Shown here: piece by piece, positions 51,800-60,846 of the stretch
How positions within the stretch are numbered: the first letter of the stretch is position 1
Layout of the letters: each line of letters begins with the position of its first letter
Origin: Coleofasciculus sp937127375
GTDB lineage: Bacteria; Cyanobacteriota; Cyanobacteriia; Cyanobacteriales; Coleofasciculaceae
Direction: 5' to 3' (one strand)
DNA length: 64,000 nucleotides
NCBI GenBank assembly: GCA_040218875.1
Contig: JAVJQP010000071.1
Position numbers and translations under genes: made by a program
The notes under the pieces: generated by a model
Seen by the model: only the letters and a program-made list of their open reading frames with translations
Databases searched by the model: none
Told to the model about the DNA's origin: nothing

Positions 51800-53617
51800 T
51801 CACCTACTTATTTCTTGCTTTTTGTTTTGTCTATCGGCTGGAGATTGCATCTGATATAAGCTGGTATATTTTCCATTGATTTGCATTAATTGAGAATGGG
51901 TTCCTTGTTCGAGGATTTGTCCGTTTTCTAGGTAGAGAATTAAATCAGCACGAGCGGCGAGGGTTAAGTCATGGGTGATGAGAAAGGTGGTGCGGTTTTG
52001 GGCTACGCTTTCTAGGGCGGTGATGACGGCTTGTTCGTTATGTTTGTCTAAGCCGGTGGTGGGTTCATCGAGGATGAGAATGGGGGCTTTGCGAATGGCG
52101 GATCGGGCGATGGCTAAACGTTGACGTTGTCCTCCGGAGAGGGTGGAGCCTCGCTCGCCTAAGATGGTGTCGTAGCCTTGGGGAAGTGCTTCGACAAATT
52201 CGTGAGCATTAGCAAGACGCACGGCTGCTTCAATCTGGGCGTGGGTAGCATCGGGTACTCCATAAGCGATGTTTTCCCAAACGGTGGCGGCAAAGAGTAT
52301 ACTGTCTTGCATGACGACACTAATTTGAGTTCGTAATGATTTGAGGGTATAGTCACGAATATCTCGTCCATCAATCATGACTCGCCCTTCGCTGGGGTCA
52401 TACAAACGCAAAAGTAGGCTCAAGAGTGTTGATTTACCACTTCCGGAGGTGCCAACGAGAGCCACTTTTTGTCCGGGTTTTATGTCTAATTCAATGGCTT
52501 TGAGTAAGGGATTACTGGTTTGATAGGCAAAGCTAACACAATCAAATCGGACATATCCTTGAAATGGAGGCGCGACAATGGCAAACGGGGAATCACTAAT
52601 CTCTGGTGTTTCATCTAAAATGTCTAAAACACGCTCCCCAGAGGCGACGGCTTTTGATAGTCGCCCGGTATATTTGGCGAAGTTTTGTATGGGTTTAAAG
52701 GCTTGTTTGAGATAGGTTAAGAAAACGAGAACATCCCCTGGGGTTAGAGCATCCCGTAATGTCAGCTTTGCACCATACCACAAGACAATGGCTGTACCAA
52801 TGGCGATGACGACATCCACAGTACGTTCTAAGCTAGCGGATAAGCGTTGGGTTTTCACGCTTTCCTTGAGACTGCGGTGATTGGCTTGGGAGAAGACGTT
52901 GGCGAAGGCGTCTTGCAGGGAAAGGGCTTGTACTAATTTAATTGCGCCAATGGATTCGGCTAGAGTGGCGGCGACAGCCCCCTCACGCCAACGCTGCTGA
53001 CGTGAGGCTTGCTGGATTCGCTCACTTAGGCGGGTGGCGGCAAACCAAAAGAAGGGTAAGGTAATTAATGCTAGTAATGTTAGATCGCGATCGATCCAAA
53101 TCATGATTCCAATCATACCCAATAGTGTCATAATGCTGACTAAAAGCGGCATGACGGCGGTGAGGACAATTTCTTGTAATCGGGTGGTATCGGTGCTGAT
53201 TCGCACTAATAAATCACCACTTCTGGCTTTGGTATGGTAGGAGAGAGATAGGCACTGAAGATGGCGATAGAGTTGTTCGCGAATTTCGGCTAAGATGCGG
53301 CTACTGGCTAGGGCTAAACTCACGGTACTCCAGTAAGATGCTATTGCTCGTAGTGCGGTGATGGCGATTAACCCGAAAGCCGAGAGAGTTAGCAATGTTA
53401 CTGGATCAAAACGATTGAGAATACTAATGTTTTTATCGGGTGCATCAATTAAAATATAGTCAAAAACAAATTTCAGGGGCCACGGTTCAAGTAATCGTAA
53501 TACGACTTCAGCGAATAGAGCGAATCCCGCTGTGATTAAGAGTAAACTTTGTTTCTGAAGATAGGGGGAGAAGCGATGTAATATTCGCCAGAAACTAGGG
53601 ATGGATTTTTGTGTCAT
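51800..53617 (-). CDS. MsbA-like ABC exporter (permease fused to ATPase)
   Basis: About 605 residues from ATG 53617 (MTQKSIPSFWRIL); an ATG at 53638 lies in the STRR. Six transmembrane helices occupy the first 320 residues (SLLLITAGFALFAEVVLRLL, TLLGMIGIMIWIDRDLTLLALITL). The ATPase has Walker A VGTSGSGKSTLLS, the signature TLSGGQRQRLAIARS, Walker B ILILDEPTTGLDK and the H-loop LITHDL. It works as a dimer to flip or export lipid-linked or amphipathic molecules. It is sandwiched between a glycosyltransferase and a phosphotransferase gene on the same strand, so the cargo may be a glycolipid or glycosylated metabolite. Confidence 0.95.
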   Translation of the reverse strand: MTQKSIPSFWRILHRFSPYLQKQSLLLITAGFALFAEVVLRLLEPWPLKFVFDYILIDAPDKNISILNRFDPVTLLTLSAFGLIAITALRAIASYWSTVSLALASSRILAEIREQLYRHLQCLSLSYHTKARSGDLLVRISTDTTRLQEIVLTAVMPLLVSIMTLLGMIGIMIWIDRDLTLLALITLPFFWFAATRLSERIQQASRQQRWREGAVAATLAESIGAIKLVQALSLQDAFANVFSQANHRSLKESVKTQRLSASLERTVDVVIAIGTAIVLWYGAKLTLRDALTPGDVLVFLTYLKQAFKPIQNFAKYTGRLSKAVASGERVLDILDETPEISDSPFAIVAPPFQGYVRFDCVSFAYQTSNPLLKAIELDIKPGQKVALVGTSGSGKSTLLSLLLRLYDPSEGRVMIDGRDIRDYTLKSLRTQISVVMQDSILFAATVWENIAYGVPDATHAQIEAAVRLANAHEFVEALPQGYDTILGERGSTLSGGQRQRLAIARSAIRKAPILILDEPTTGLDKHNEQAVITALESVAQNRTTFLITHDLTLAARADLILYLENGQILEQGTHSQLMQINGKYTSLYQMQSPADRQNKKQEISR

Positions 53618-53647
53618 TTGTCTTATGTCATTCGTCATTCGTCATTC
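53611..53647. repeat. STRR heptamers at a gene junction
   Basis: GTCATTT, GTCTTAT, GTCATTC and GTCATTC across the end of one gene and the start of the next. They provide the stop codon and last codons (GNDE) of the glycosyltransferase. Confidence 0.8.
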
Positions 53648-54903
53648 CCAATCGGCTTCCCCTGTTCCCCTAGAAGGGCGGGTTTAGTCAAGTTATCAGT
53701 TTGGTGCAAAATGTTATCTGTCAAACCCGCCCCTACACCCTCTGCTCCCTCTGCCATACCCGCGATTTCTAATAGACGTTTCGCGATCGCATCCCAGGTA
53801 TGATGGTGTTGTATCGTCTGTCTGGCGGCTTTTCCTAGCTGTTTGCCCCATTCAGGATTATGGTAGAGGCGCTCCAAAGTTGTGGCTAAGGCTACGGTGT
53901 CACCTGGAGGACACAATAACCCATTAATTTCATCTTCAATTAATTCTCTCAATTGTCCAATACGACTTGCCACTACGGGTAATCCGGCTGCCATGTATTC
54001 ATAGACTTTTAAGGGTGAAAAATAAAAATCAGATTGGTGCGGATAAGGGGCAACGGCAACGGTCATTTTTGCTAAAAATTCAGGAATTTTATCAGGATTA
54101 ACTGCTCCGGTAAAATGAGTCACCTCTAATAATTCGCGTGCTGATAATTCTGTGACTAAATTATCCCGTTCGGGTCCATCCCCGACAATTAATAGTCGCG
54201 TATTCCCATACTTTTGATGTAGGGTGTCAAAGGCTTCGACTAAAATCGATACTCCATGCCAAGGCTTGAGTGTGCCAACAAATCCCACGGTAAATGGTTC
54301 TGGATGAATCGATAACGGCAATTTAATATCACAGGAAAAACGCTCTGGGTTAACGCCATTAGCGATAATATGCACTCGTTTACTTACTCCCGGATAGCTT
54401 TCTATATAAGTCTTAATTTCTTCAGACACGGCAATAATTGCACTGGCTGTACTAAACACTTGCTGTGCCACTTGTTCGGCTAGTGTGCGATCGACTAATC
54501 CCCGATGTTTTGCCTGTTCTTGAATCAAGGGAGCATTGACTTCTAAAATCCCTGGTATTCCCATAGACTTGGCATAATCCATTCCGGTAAAACTCCAGAG
54601 CGAGTAACGCTCATAAACTAAGTTGAAAATACCGTTATTTTCAAGTGCTATACGTAGATCAAGGTTAGCAGATAGGGCAGCTTGTTCACGGGCAGCTATT
54701 TCACCTTTGGGAATAGAGGGTAAACGATGAACGATGACATCGGCTAAATCCGGTGGCGGATCACCACCGATTCGTGTGGCAAATAAATCAACCTGTATTC
54801 CTAGTTTTAACCAAGCGCGAATTACCTCCTGAACATGAATCGAGCAACCTTTTTGACCAAAAACGGGAATACCTGGATCAGCGCAAATATAAGCAATTCG
54901 CAT
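53635..54903 (-). CDS. Glycosyltransferase family 4, with repeat-derived C-terminal tail
   Basis: A 422-residue GT-B fold enzyme. The acceptor domain begins MRIAYICADPGIPVFGQKGC; the donor domain has GFVGTLKPWHGV and the EX7E-like region SPLKVYEYMAAGLPVVAS. The active part ends near LLEIAGM. The last 40 residues (AEGAEGVGAGLTDNILHQ onward, to GNDE) come from a G-rich repeat, a palindromic element and STRR heptamers, so the original C-terminus was probably extended or replaced. It transfers a sugar from an activated donor; specificity is unknown. The ABC exporter follows. Confidence 0.9.
   Translation of the reverse strand: MRIAYICADPGIPVFGQKGCSIHVQEVIRAWLKLGIQVDLFATRIGGDPPPDLADVIVHRLPSIPKGEIAAREQAALSANLDLRIALENNGIFNLVYERYSLWSFTGMDYAKSMGIPGILEVNAPLIQEQAKHRGLVDRTLAEQVAQQVFSTASAIIAVSEEIKTYIESYPGVSKRVHIIANGVNPERFSCDIKLPLSIHPEPFTVGFVGTLKPWHGVSILVEAFDTLHQKYGNTRLLIVGDGPERDNLVTELSARELLEVTHFTGAVNPDKIPEFLAKMTVAVAPYPHQSDFYFSPLKVYEYMAAGLPVVASRIGQLRELIEDEINGLLCPPGDTVALATTLERLYHNPEWGKQLGKAARQTIQHHHTWDAIAKRLLEIAGMAEGAEGVGAGLTDNILHQTDNLTKPALLGEQGKPIGNDE
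53671..53740. repeat. Palindromic element, copy 3, inside glycosyltransferase gene
   Basis: GGGCGGGTTT at 53676-53685 and AAACCCGCCCCTACA at 53723-53737. On the coding strand it gives GVGAGLTDN, then TDNLTKPALLGE, the same frame as copy 1 in the kinase. CTGCTCCCTCTGCC beside it is the minisatellite motif. Confidence 0.92.
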
Positions 54904-55311
54904 AATTTATAGCTTCAACAAACGATAAACAACTAACTTTATTTTTAACCCTATTTCCCCTCAATTATCCCTGTGTTATGGATAAAATAAATAGGTTTGT
55001 AGGGGCGGGTTTCACCACTTAACTTTATTCTTGACCCTAATGTTACTAAACCCGCCCTGAATCAGGGATAAAATAAATAACCTTGTAGGGGCGGGTTTCA
55101 CTAATTAATTTTATTCTTGACCGTAATGTCATTAAACCCGCCCTGTGTTGTGGATAAAATAAATAGGTCTGTAGGGGCGGGTTTCACCACTTAATTTTAT
55201 TATTGACCCTGATGTTACTAAACCCGCCCCGTCTCAAGTCTGGAATAAAAGGGTTATTTGACAAATGACAAGATATCCTGTTTGGTAACGCTTACGCGAA
55301 ACCCAACCTAC
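54904..55311. other. Spacer made mostly of palindromic elements
   Basis: About 400 bp between two glycosyltransferase genes; more than half is the 86-bp tandem array at 54980-55230. The promoter of the 54903 gene should lie at its left end. Confidence 0.6.
54980..55230. repeat. Palindromic elements, copies 4-6, as an 86-bp tandem array
   Basis: Three units whose AGGGGCGGGTTT starts at 55001, 55087 and 55173 (period 86). Each has GGATAAAATAAATA upstream, then the left arm, about 35 bases with TTTATTCTTGACC, and the right arm AAACCCGCCC. Confidence 0.93.
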
Positions 55312-56652
55312 TTATACATTTTGCGTAAAACTAACATTATCTTGTGGGTCAGACTGGGATAATATATGATTAGAAACAACTGGGGAAGACTGTAACTTAT
55401 CTTGATTAACCACTTGATTAAAAATAGTGCGTAAAACCGCAGTATTGCGATAAATATCAAACTCTGACTCAATCAATTGCCGCGCTTTTGTTGCCAGTTT
55501 CACCCGTAAACTGGAATTAATCAGTAAGCGTTCTAGGGCATTTGCTAACGCCTGAGAATCATGTTGATCCACCATCAATCCCGTCTCTTCATGACGCACA
55601 ACTTCAGGAATTCCGGTTACATCAGTAGCCACACAAGGCGTGCCCAGCGCCATCGTTTCCAGTAAAACCGTTGGTAAACCCTCACGATTTCCATCGCTAC
55701 CAATAATATAAGGTGCAGCAAATACAGCCGCATTCTGGATATGCTCAAAGACTTCATTTTGAGGACGCGAACCAATAATTTCAACCGTTGATTCTAAACC
55801 GAGGTGTTGAATTTGCTCTCGTAGATTTGCTTCTAATGAACCCGATCCAATAATTTGACAGTGAAACGAACAGCCGCGATGGGCAAGAATCGAACAAGCG
55901 TCAATTAAAACAGAAACCCCTTTTTTCTCCACCAATCGACTGACTGAAAGAATAGTGGGTGGGCGTTCTTGGGGAGATTTATACCCCAACTGGTTTAAAT
56001 TCAAGCCATTATAAATGCGCTGGATAGGGGCGGCGGCTGCACCATACATCTGTTGTAAATACTTGAGATTATAGTCACTAACCGTAATCACACTTGCCGC
56101 ATCTTGTAGCTTCCGTTTCATATCTTCCGGTTCGACACTTTCATGGAAAATATCCTTAGCATGAGCCGTGAAAGTATAAGTAATTCCGGCAAAATGAGCA
56201 GCCAAACGAGCAACACTGGTTGCCACTGTACCAAAATGGGCGTGGAGATGACTAATATTTTTTAACCGTACCTCTCGTGCTAACCAGGCGGCTTGATAAA
56301 CGGTACTGGCTTTTTCTCCTTGAGCAAACTCTAATTTTGTCCAAAAATCGGGGATAATTTTACTGGCTTCCTGAAGTTCTGCCCAGAAGAAGCTAGCGGC
56401 TGTTGGGTTAAGGCTATTGAGAGATTCGCTAACTCGCCCTTGGATGGGTTTACGAATATAGTAAACGGGAGCGCGAACTTGGGAAATAATATTTTGAAAA
56501 TGAGTTTCCGCCGGAGGGCGCAGAGCAAATATTTCTATCTCTAATCCAGCGGCTTCATGGGCTAAAATTTCATTGACGACGAATGTTTCTGAGTAGCGTG
56601 GATAACGCTTGAGAACATAACCAACGCGGTTTAATTGTGTGGAAAGCATCAT
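55312..56652 (-). CDS. Glycosyltransferase family 4 (WcaL/colanic-acid type)
   Basis: I use ATG 56652 (MMLSTQLNRVGYVLKRYP); the longer frame to 56724 begins inside a palindromic element. About 446 residues. The N-terminal half has RYPRYSETFVVNEIL and LHAHFGTVATSVARL, and the donor domain has ILSVSRLVEKKGVSVLID and the nucleotide-sugar region GNREGLPTVLLETMALGTPCVA. It resembles exopolysaccharide GT4 enzymes such as WcaL/AmsK. It belongs with the neighbouring transferases and exporter in one leftward block. Confidence 0.92.
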   Translation of the reverse strand: MMLSTQLNRVGYVLKRYPRYSETFVVNEILAHEAAGLEIEIFALRPPAETHFQNIISQVRAPVYYIRKPIQGRVSESLNSLNPTAASFFWAELQEASKIIPDFWTKLEFAQGEKASTVYQAAWLAREVRLKNISHLHAHFGTVATSVARLAAHFAGITYTFTAHAKDIFHESVEPEDMKRKLQDAASVITVSDYNLKYLQQMYGAAAAPIQRIYNGLNLNQLGYKSPQERPPTILSVSRLVEKKGVSVLIDACSILAHRGCSFHCQIIGSGSLEANLREQIQHLGLESTVEIIGSRPQNEVFEHIQNAAVFAAPYIIGSDGNREGLPTVLLETMALGTPCVATDVTGIPEVVRHEETGLMVDQHDSQALANALERLLINSSLRVKLATKARQLIESEFDIYRNTAVLRTIFNQVVNQDKLQSSPVVSNHILSQSDPQDNVSFTQNV

Positions 56653-56682
56653 TGAAATTAGAGATTTGCAAAATTGTGAATA

Positions 56683-56745
56683 TGTAGGGGCGGGTTTAAA
56701 CGATAACGTTCCGGCTAAAACCACTAACTAAACTCAACCCGCCCC
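56683..56745. repeat. Palindromic element, copy 7
   Basis: TGTAGGGGCGGGTTTAA at 56683 and AACCCGCCCCAACCA to about 56750. It directly precedes the glycosyltransferase start and provides a false upstream start codon. Confidence 0.88.
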
Positions 56746-56821
56746 AACCAAGTTGAGAGTTTTGAGTTTTGAGTTTTGAATAAAGCATCATTCCAATGGG
56801 GGATTAGGTAAAGGTTGGATG

Positions 56822-56884
56822 TGTAGGGGCGGGTTTAACCGATAACGTTTCTACTCAAACCACGAACTGAACTAAACCCGCCCC
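56822..56884. repeat. Palindromic element, copy 8
   Basis: TGTAGGGGCGGGTTTAACCG and AAACCCGCCCCAACCA. It shares CGATAACGTT in its loop with copy 7, so the two are recent relatives. Confidence 0.88.
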
Positions 56885-56949
56885 AACCAAGTCCTATAGT
56901 TTCTACATAAACAAATGAATCTTGACGAATTTGATTTCTGATTCAACAA

Positions 56950-58341
56950 TTACGAAACATTAGCCATGGAAATAACTGGGGAATCAACAACAGATTCGAG
57001 TAAATGAGGTAAACGTGCCAACCCATGGAAATCGATGCGATCGCGTCGATGTGTCGATGTTCCCATTGTCCGCGATAGCCATTCACTTAAAGCGGTGGGC
57101 GTGACATTATCGGGATGCAGCATATCAACTAATCCCAAATCCTGTAACCGTTTAGCTCGAATTAACTGTTCCTGGCGCGGTTTGACTCGTGGTACAATCA
57201 GTGCGGGTTTGTCAAAGGAAAGAACTTCATAAGTGGTGTTGTAGCCGCCCATCGTAATCACACAATCCGCCCGATTCAATAATTGAGTAGGTTCAGCCAG
57301 AAACTCCAACACTCGTAAACGGGGATGTTTTGCCGCGATTTGGTGTAAGTTTTGACGCACAGGAAGGGGCATAAATGGACCGGTTAAAATCACCCCGTTG
57401 GTGTCTGGAGGTAAAGGGGTTTGGGCAAAGGTTTCTGCCAGCTTATCCCCATCTTGCCCACCGCCAACCATACACACCGCCAGCCGCCCAGGGGGAAGAT
57501 TTAGTGTGGCTAAGGGATCAACGTCGGGAGTATCCACAAATTCCAGTCGTTTGCGCTGATCAAAACAACCGGTATAACGCACCTTTGCGGCTATATCGGG
57601 GGAAAATTGACAATCCTCAACCAAATCAGAGATTCTAGGATCACCGTAAATCCACACCGCATCGTAATACTTACGAATGATGTCTTCATTCTCTGCCTGC
57701 TGCCATTCTTGCTGTACTTTTATCGGATCATCAAGCACATCCCGTAAACCTAAAACACAACGAGTATCTGTTTGAGTATGCAAATACTCTAGGGTTAAAT
57801 CTAATTCTCGAATTGCCCCCCGTGGCACATTATCGACAATGAAGACATCCGGTTGAAAGGATTCGACAGTCGCCCGAATAATATTAGCGCGAAGGTTGAC
57901 AATGTGCTGAAGCGACAGATCTAAGCGACGGGATTGATATTGTCCATTGGTTCCTTTATGCAGGGCGGGAAGCGCCACATAATCTACACCATCAGGAATG
58001 TGCAGATTACTTGCCTCACTCATGCCACTAATCAGCAGAATGTCCGTGGGTAAAGCAGACTGGGCAAGGGTTTGAGCCATTAACAAATTGCGTCGCTTAT
58101 GACCCAAACCCATCGTATCATGGGAGTACAACACCACCCGCAATTTCCGAGTTCTGGCGCTATTCGGTTGGACAATCGCTGGAGATAGATGGGAAAACCA
58201 CCCCGTATGAGCAGCATCAGTCGCACGACTTGTTCGTTCTCTGAAATGAAGATGCTGTGCAATTTCAGCGGTTTTAGACTCAAAACTGGCGGCTCTTGCT
58301 CTATTCAAAAAACGTTCAATTGTGCGCGTTTGTGCTATCAT
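56950..58341 (-). CDS. Predicted glycosyltransferase, GT28/MurG-like (COG4671 type)
   Basis: I use ATG 58341 (MIAQTRTIERFL), seven bases after AGGAG; a TTG 21 bases upstream starts inside that site. About 463 residues. The catalytic body begins RVVLYSHDTMGLGHKRRNLL, and continues with IVDNVPRGAIREL, CMVGGGQDGDKLAETF and the donor-binding ITMGGYNTTYEVLSFDKPAL, the pattern of MurG-like GT-B enzymes. It is probably the first gene of the glycan block. The first 60 residues are a less conserved, helical extension. Confidence 0.85.
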   Translation of the reverse strand: MIAQTRTIERFLNRARAASFESKTAEIAQHLHFRERTSRATDAAHTGWFSHLSPAIVQPNSARTRKLRVVLYSHDTMGLGHKRRNLLMAQTLAQSALPTDILLISGMSEASNLHIPDGVDYVALPALHKGTNGQYQSRRLDLSLQHIVNLRANIIRATVESFQPDVFIVDNVPRGAIRELDLTLEYLHTQTDTRCVLGLRDVLDDPIKVQQEWQQAENEDIIRKYYDAVWIYGDPRISDLVEDCQFSPDIAAKVRYTGCFDQRKRLEFVDTPDVDPLATLNLPPGRLAVCMVGGGQDGDKLAETFAQTPLPPDTNGVILTGPFMPLPVRQNLHQIAAKHPRLRVLEFLAEPTQLLNRADCVITMGGYNTTYEVLSFDKPALIVPRVKPRQEQLIRAKRLQDLGLVDMLHPDNVTPTALSEWLSRTMGTSTHRRDRIDFHGLARLPHLLESVVDSPVISMANVS

Positions 58342-58679
58342 TATTTTCTCCTGATGCTCCAAAATGTGGTGTCTTGTGATTGATGTATCCTTTAGGCGAG
58401 CAGGATGATAAAATTGAGGCTTTCCCCTAAAATTTATCTTGCTTTCTGGTGTCTTAACTTTAATTTAATAAACTGCCGTGAAAACAAGGTGATACTTTTA
58501 TGAGAACTCTTTCATGTTTGTGATTAAGAAGGGAATAGAGAACGGGGAACGGGGAACGGGGAGAGACTTGACTGCCCATAAACGAAAAGAGACGTTGAAG
58601 ATAACGTCTCTAGATTTATCGGAAAAAATTATGATGATTATTAGGATAACTAATAATTTTGTCCCAGCGTAGCGTCTAA
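58342..58679. other. Spacer between glycosyltransferase and two-component system
   Basis: About 340 bp. It contains the promoter of the leftward glycosyltransferase block, a GGGGAACG heptamer stretch (about 58538-58562) and the terminator-like hairpin at 58584-58611. Confidence 0.5.
58584..58611 (-). terminator. Possible intrinsic terminator of the two-component operon
   Basis: Read leftward: AGAGACGTT, loop ATCTTC, AACGTCTCT, then TTTCGTTT. The nine-bp stem is perfect and is followed by T-rich sequence, 70 bases after the regulator stop. GAGACGTT hairpins are also dispersed repeats in this genome (see 60943-60971), so its role is uncertain. Confidence 0.45.
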
Positions 58680-59348
58680 TCAAGTGCGGAGGCGATAACC
58701 CATGCCTCTAACGGTTTCAATTAAGTCACTGCCTAATTTTTTACGTAGATAACCGATATAAACATCAACGATATTAGAGCCCGGATCATAATCATATCCC
58801 CAAACATGACTGAGTAATTGCTCTCGGCTCATCACTTGTCCGGGATGGCGTAACAGGGTTTCTGCGAGGGTAAATTCTCGTGCGGAGAGTTCAACAAGTT
58901 GACCCTTAACCCGAACCCGACGAGTCCGCAAATCTAAACTAACATGACCGATGGTGAGTACCATCTCCTCCTTGGTTTTCGGCAAATGGTTATTCCGCAA
59001 CCGCAAGCGCACCCGGGCTAAGAGTTCTTCAAACCGAAAGGGTTTGGTCATATAATCATCAGCCCCTCCCTCTAATCCAGCGACTTTATCACGGATGTCA
59101 TCACGGGCGGTGAGAATTATAATCGGGATTTGTTCCCCCTGACCCCGTAACTCCTCTAGCACCTGTAAACCATCTTTACCGGGGAGTCCCAAATCCATGA
59201 TTAGCAGGTCAAATTCGTGGGAGAGTACCATCGCCTGCGTCTCCCCCGCATCTATGGCTACGCTGGTGGTAAATCCTTTAGCCCGCAGCCCTTTTTCTAG
59301 AAATGAGGCAATCCGGGGTTCATCTTCAGCAATTAGAATTCGATTCAT
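58680..59348 (-). CDS. OmpR-family response regulator
   Basis: A 222-residue regulator. The receiver has acidic EDEP, phospho-acceptor Asp in LLIMDLGLPGKDG, and the TKPFRFEEL motif with the conserved Lys. The C-terminal winged helix is typical (SAREFTLAETLLRHPGQVMSREQLL, then SNIVDVYIGYLRKKLG). The ATG overlaps the upstream kinase gene by 23 bases, so translation is coupled. It resembles RppA/NrsR-type regulators that respond to redox or metals, but the target is unknown. Confidence 0.94.
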   Translation of the reverse strand: MNRILIAEDEPRIASFLEKGLRAKGFTTSVAIDAGETQAMVLSHEFDLLIMDLGLPGKDGLQVLEELRGQGEQIPIIILTARDDIRDKVAGLEGGADDYMTKPFRFEELLARVRLRLRNNHLPKTKEEMVLTIGHVSLDLRTRRVRVKGQLVELSAREFTLAETLLRHPGQVMSREQLLSHVWGYDYDPGSNIVDVYIGYLRKKLGSDLIETVRGMGYRLRT

Positions 59349-60846
59349 GAAATAAATTATCCTGTCTTGGCTCTAGAGGAAGAACAATCGTGAATTGAGC
59401 GCCAGCACCCAGTCTGCTGTTGAGTTTCACTTGTCCCCGATGCGCCTGGGCGATCGCTTGAACGATAGATAACCCCAAACCCGCGCCTTCAGAACGACGA
59501 CGGCTGTTGGGGAGTCGAGCAAACCGCTCAAAAATCCGCTTTTGGTTAGCGGAGTCAATTCCTTTTCCAGTATCGCGAACCCAGAAATAGGCGTTGTGGC
59601 GATTGATCGCGGAACCCAAGGCGATTTGCTCTCCCGCCTCGGTATGTTGGGTAGCATTTTCAGCCAGGTTCATCATCGCTTGCGTCAGACGCTGACGATC
59701 AGCGACAATTTGACCAGACGCGATCGCATCCAATTGCCAGTCTCGTTCGGCTAAGGCTTTGGCTTTAGCAAAAAGTTCCTCGGTGAATGAGTCAATATCT
59801 ATGATTTCAACCTGTAAAAAATCCCGCCATTCGGCTTTCGCCAACAGGAGTAAATCATTCACAAATCGGTTCATCCGATCCAATTCATCTAAGACTAATT
59901 CTAATGTTTCCTGTTGAGTTTTTGGATCATCATCCCATAATTCCAGATGACCTCGGATAATCGTGATTGGTGTCCGCAGTTCGTGACCCGCATCATTGAT
60001 AAAGTCTCGCTGGCTAGTAAACGCCCGATGCAGACGATCCAGCATTTGATTCAGCGTAGTGGTCAGTTCTGCAATTTCACCCGTACCTTGTATAGGAATA
60101 CGTTGCGTCAGATCCGTTTCACTAATCGAACGCGCCGTTTCTGTAACCGAACGTAGGGGGGCGAGTACCCGTCCAGCAGCAACCCAAGCCACAATGGACG
60201 CAACCACCATCACAACCAACGTTACTTTAACAATCACCCAAACGACTTCATTAACTTCTTCCTTTTCATAGGCAATCACATTAGCAACAATAAACAGTCC
60301 CCGAATTTCTCCGCCAATTTCCACCGGTTCGGCATAGTAAAGAATCGGACCAACTGATGTTTCTTCCCAGCCTTTTGTGGGTTTGGTCAGCTTAGTCCAA
60401 CGTTTAAGTAGCCGTGCATCCGGTTGCAGGGGGTCAGGCAATGCTGTCGGACTAGATTGGTAGAATTGACCCTCAATAATGGTCAGCAGAAACTCTCCGT
60501 CATTGGGAATATTACGGGATAGAAAAACCTCAAATAGACCGTCAATATTATCACCAAATTGCTGACCAGTCAAGGGATTTTTTCCTTGTTGGAACAATCG
60601 CTGGAACTCCTGTACCTCTTGGTTTAGAGAACTATCAATTCGTTTGTGTGCCTCTTCAAATAGAACTTGACGGATCAGCCCAACTGATGTACCCGTAAAG
60701 CAAACCATTAGCAGGACATACCAAGCCAGAATACGAGTTCGTGCTTCCCAAAATAGATTACGCCAACCCCAAAACCCTTTAGTTTTACTCGCCTCATGAT
60801 TTTGCTCAGGGTTGGCTGAGGCGAGGTTGTTACCCAGCTTAGTCAC
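59326..60846 (-). CDS. Membrane sensor histidine kinase, HAMP-HisKA-HATPase
   Basis: A 506-residue kinase. It has transmembrane helices near residues 38-60 (ILAWYVLLMVCFTGTSVGL) and 205-228 (VIVKVTLVVMVVASIVAWVA), with a periplasmic domain of about 145 residues between them. HAMP follows, then HisKA with the phospho-His in NDAGHELRTPITIIRGH, and an ATPase domain with DTGKGIDSANQKRIFERF and GLGLSIVQAIAQAH. It is encoded first in the operon with the OmpR regulator. The periplasmic region shows no known ligand fold. Confidence 0.94.
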   Translation of the reverse strand: MTKLGNNLASANPEQNHEASKTKGFWGWRNLFWEARTRILAWYVLLMVCFTGTSVGLIRQVLFEEAHKRIDSSLNQEVQEFQRLFQQGKNPLTGQQFGDNIDGLFEVFLSRNIPNDGEFLLTIIEGQFYQSSPTALPDPLQPDARLLKRWTKLTKPTKGWEETSVGPILYYAEPVEIGGEIRGLFIVANVIAYEKEEVNEVVWVIVKVTLVVMVVASIVAWVAAGRVLAPLRSVTETARSISETDLTQRIPIQGTGEIAELTTTLNQMLDRLHRAFTSQRDFINDAGHELRTPITIIRGHLELWDDDPKTQQETLELVLDELDRMNRFVNDLLLLAKAEWRDFLQVEIIDIDSFTEELFAKAKALAERDWQLDAIASGQIVADRQRLTQAMMNLAENATQHTEAGEQIALGSAINRHNAYFWVRDTGKGIDSANQKRIFERFARLPNSRRRSEGAGLGLSIVQAIAQAHRGQVKLNSRLGAGAQFTIVLPLEPRQDNLFHESNSNC

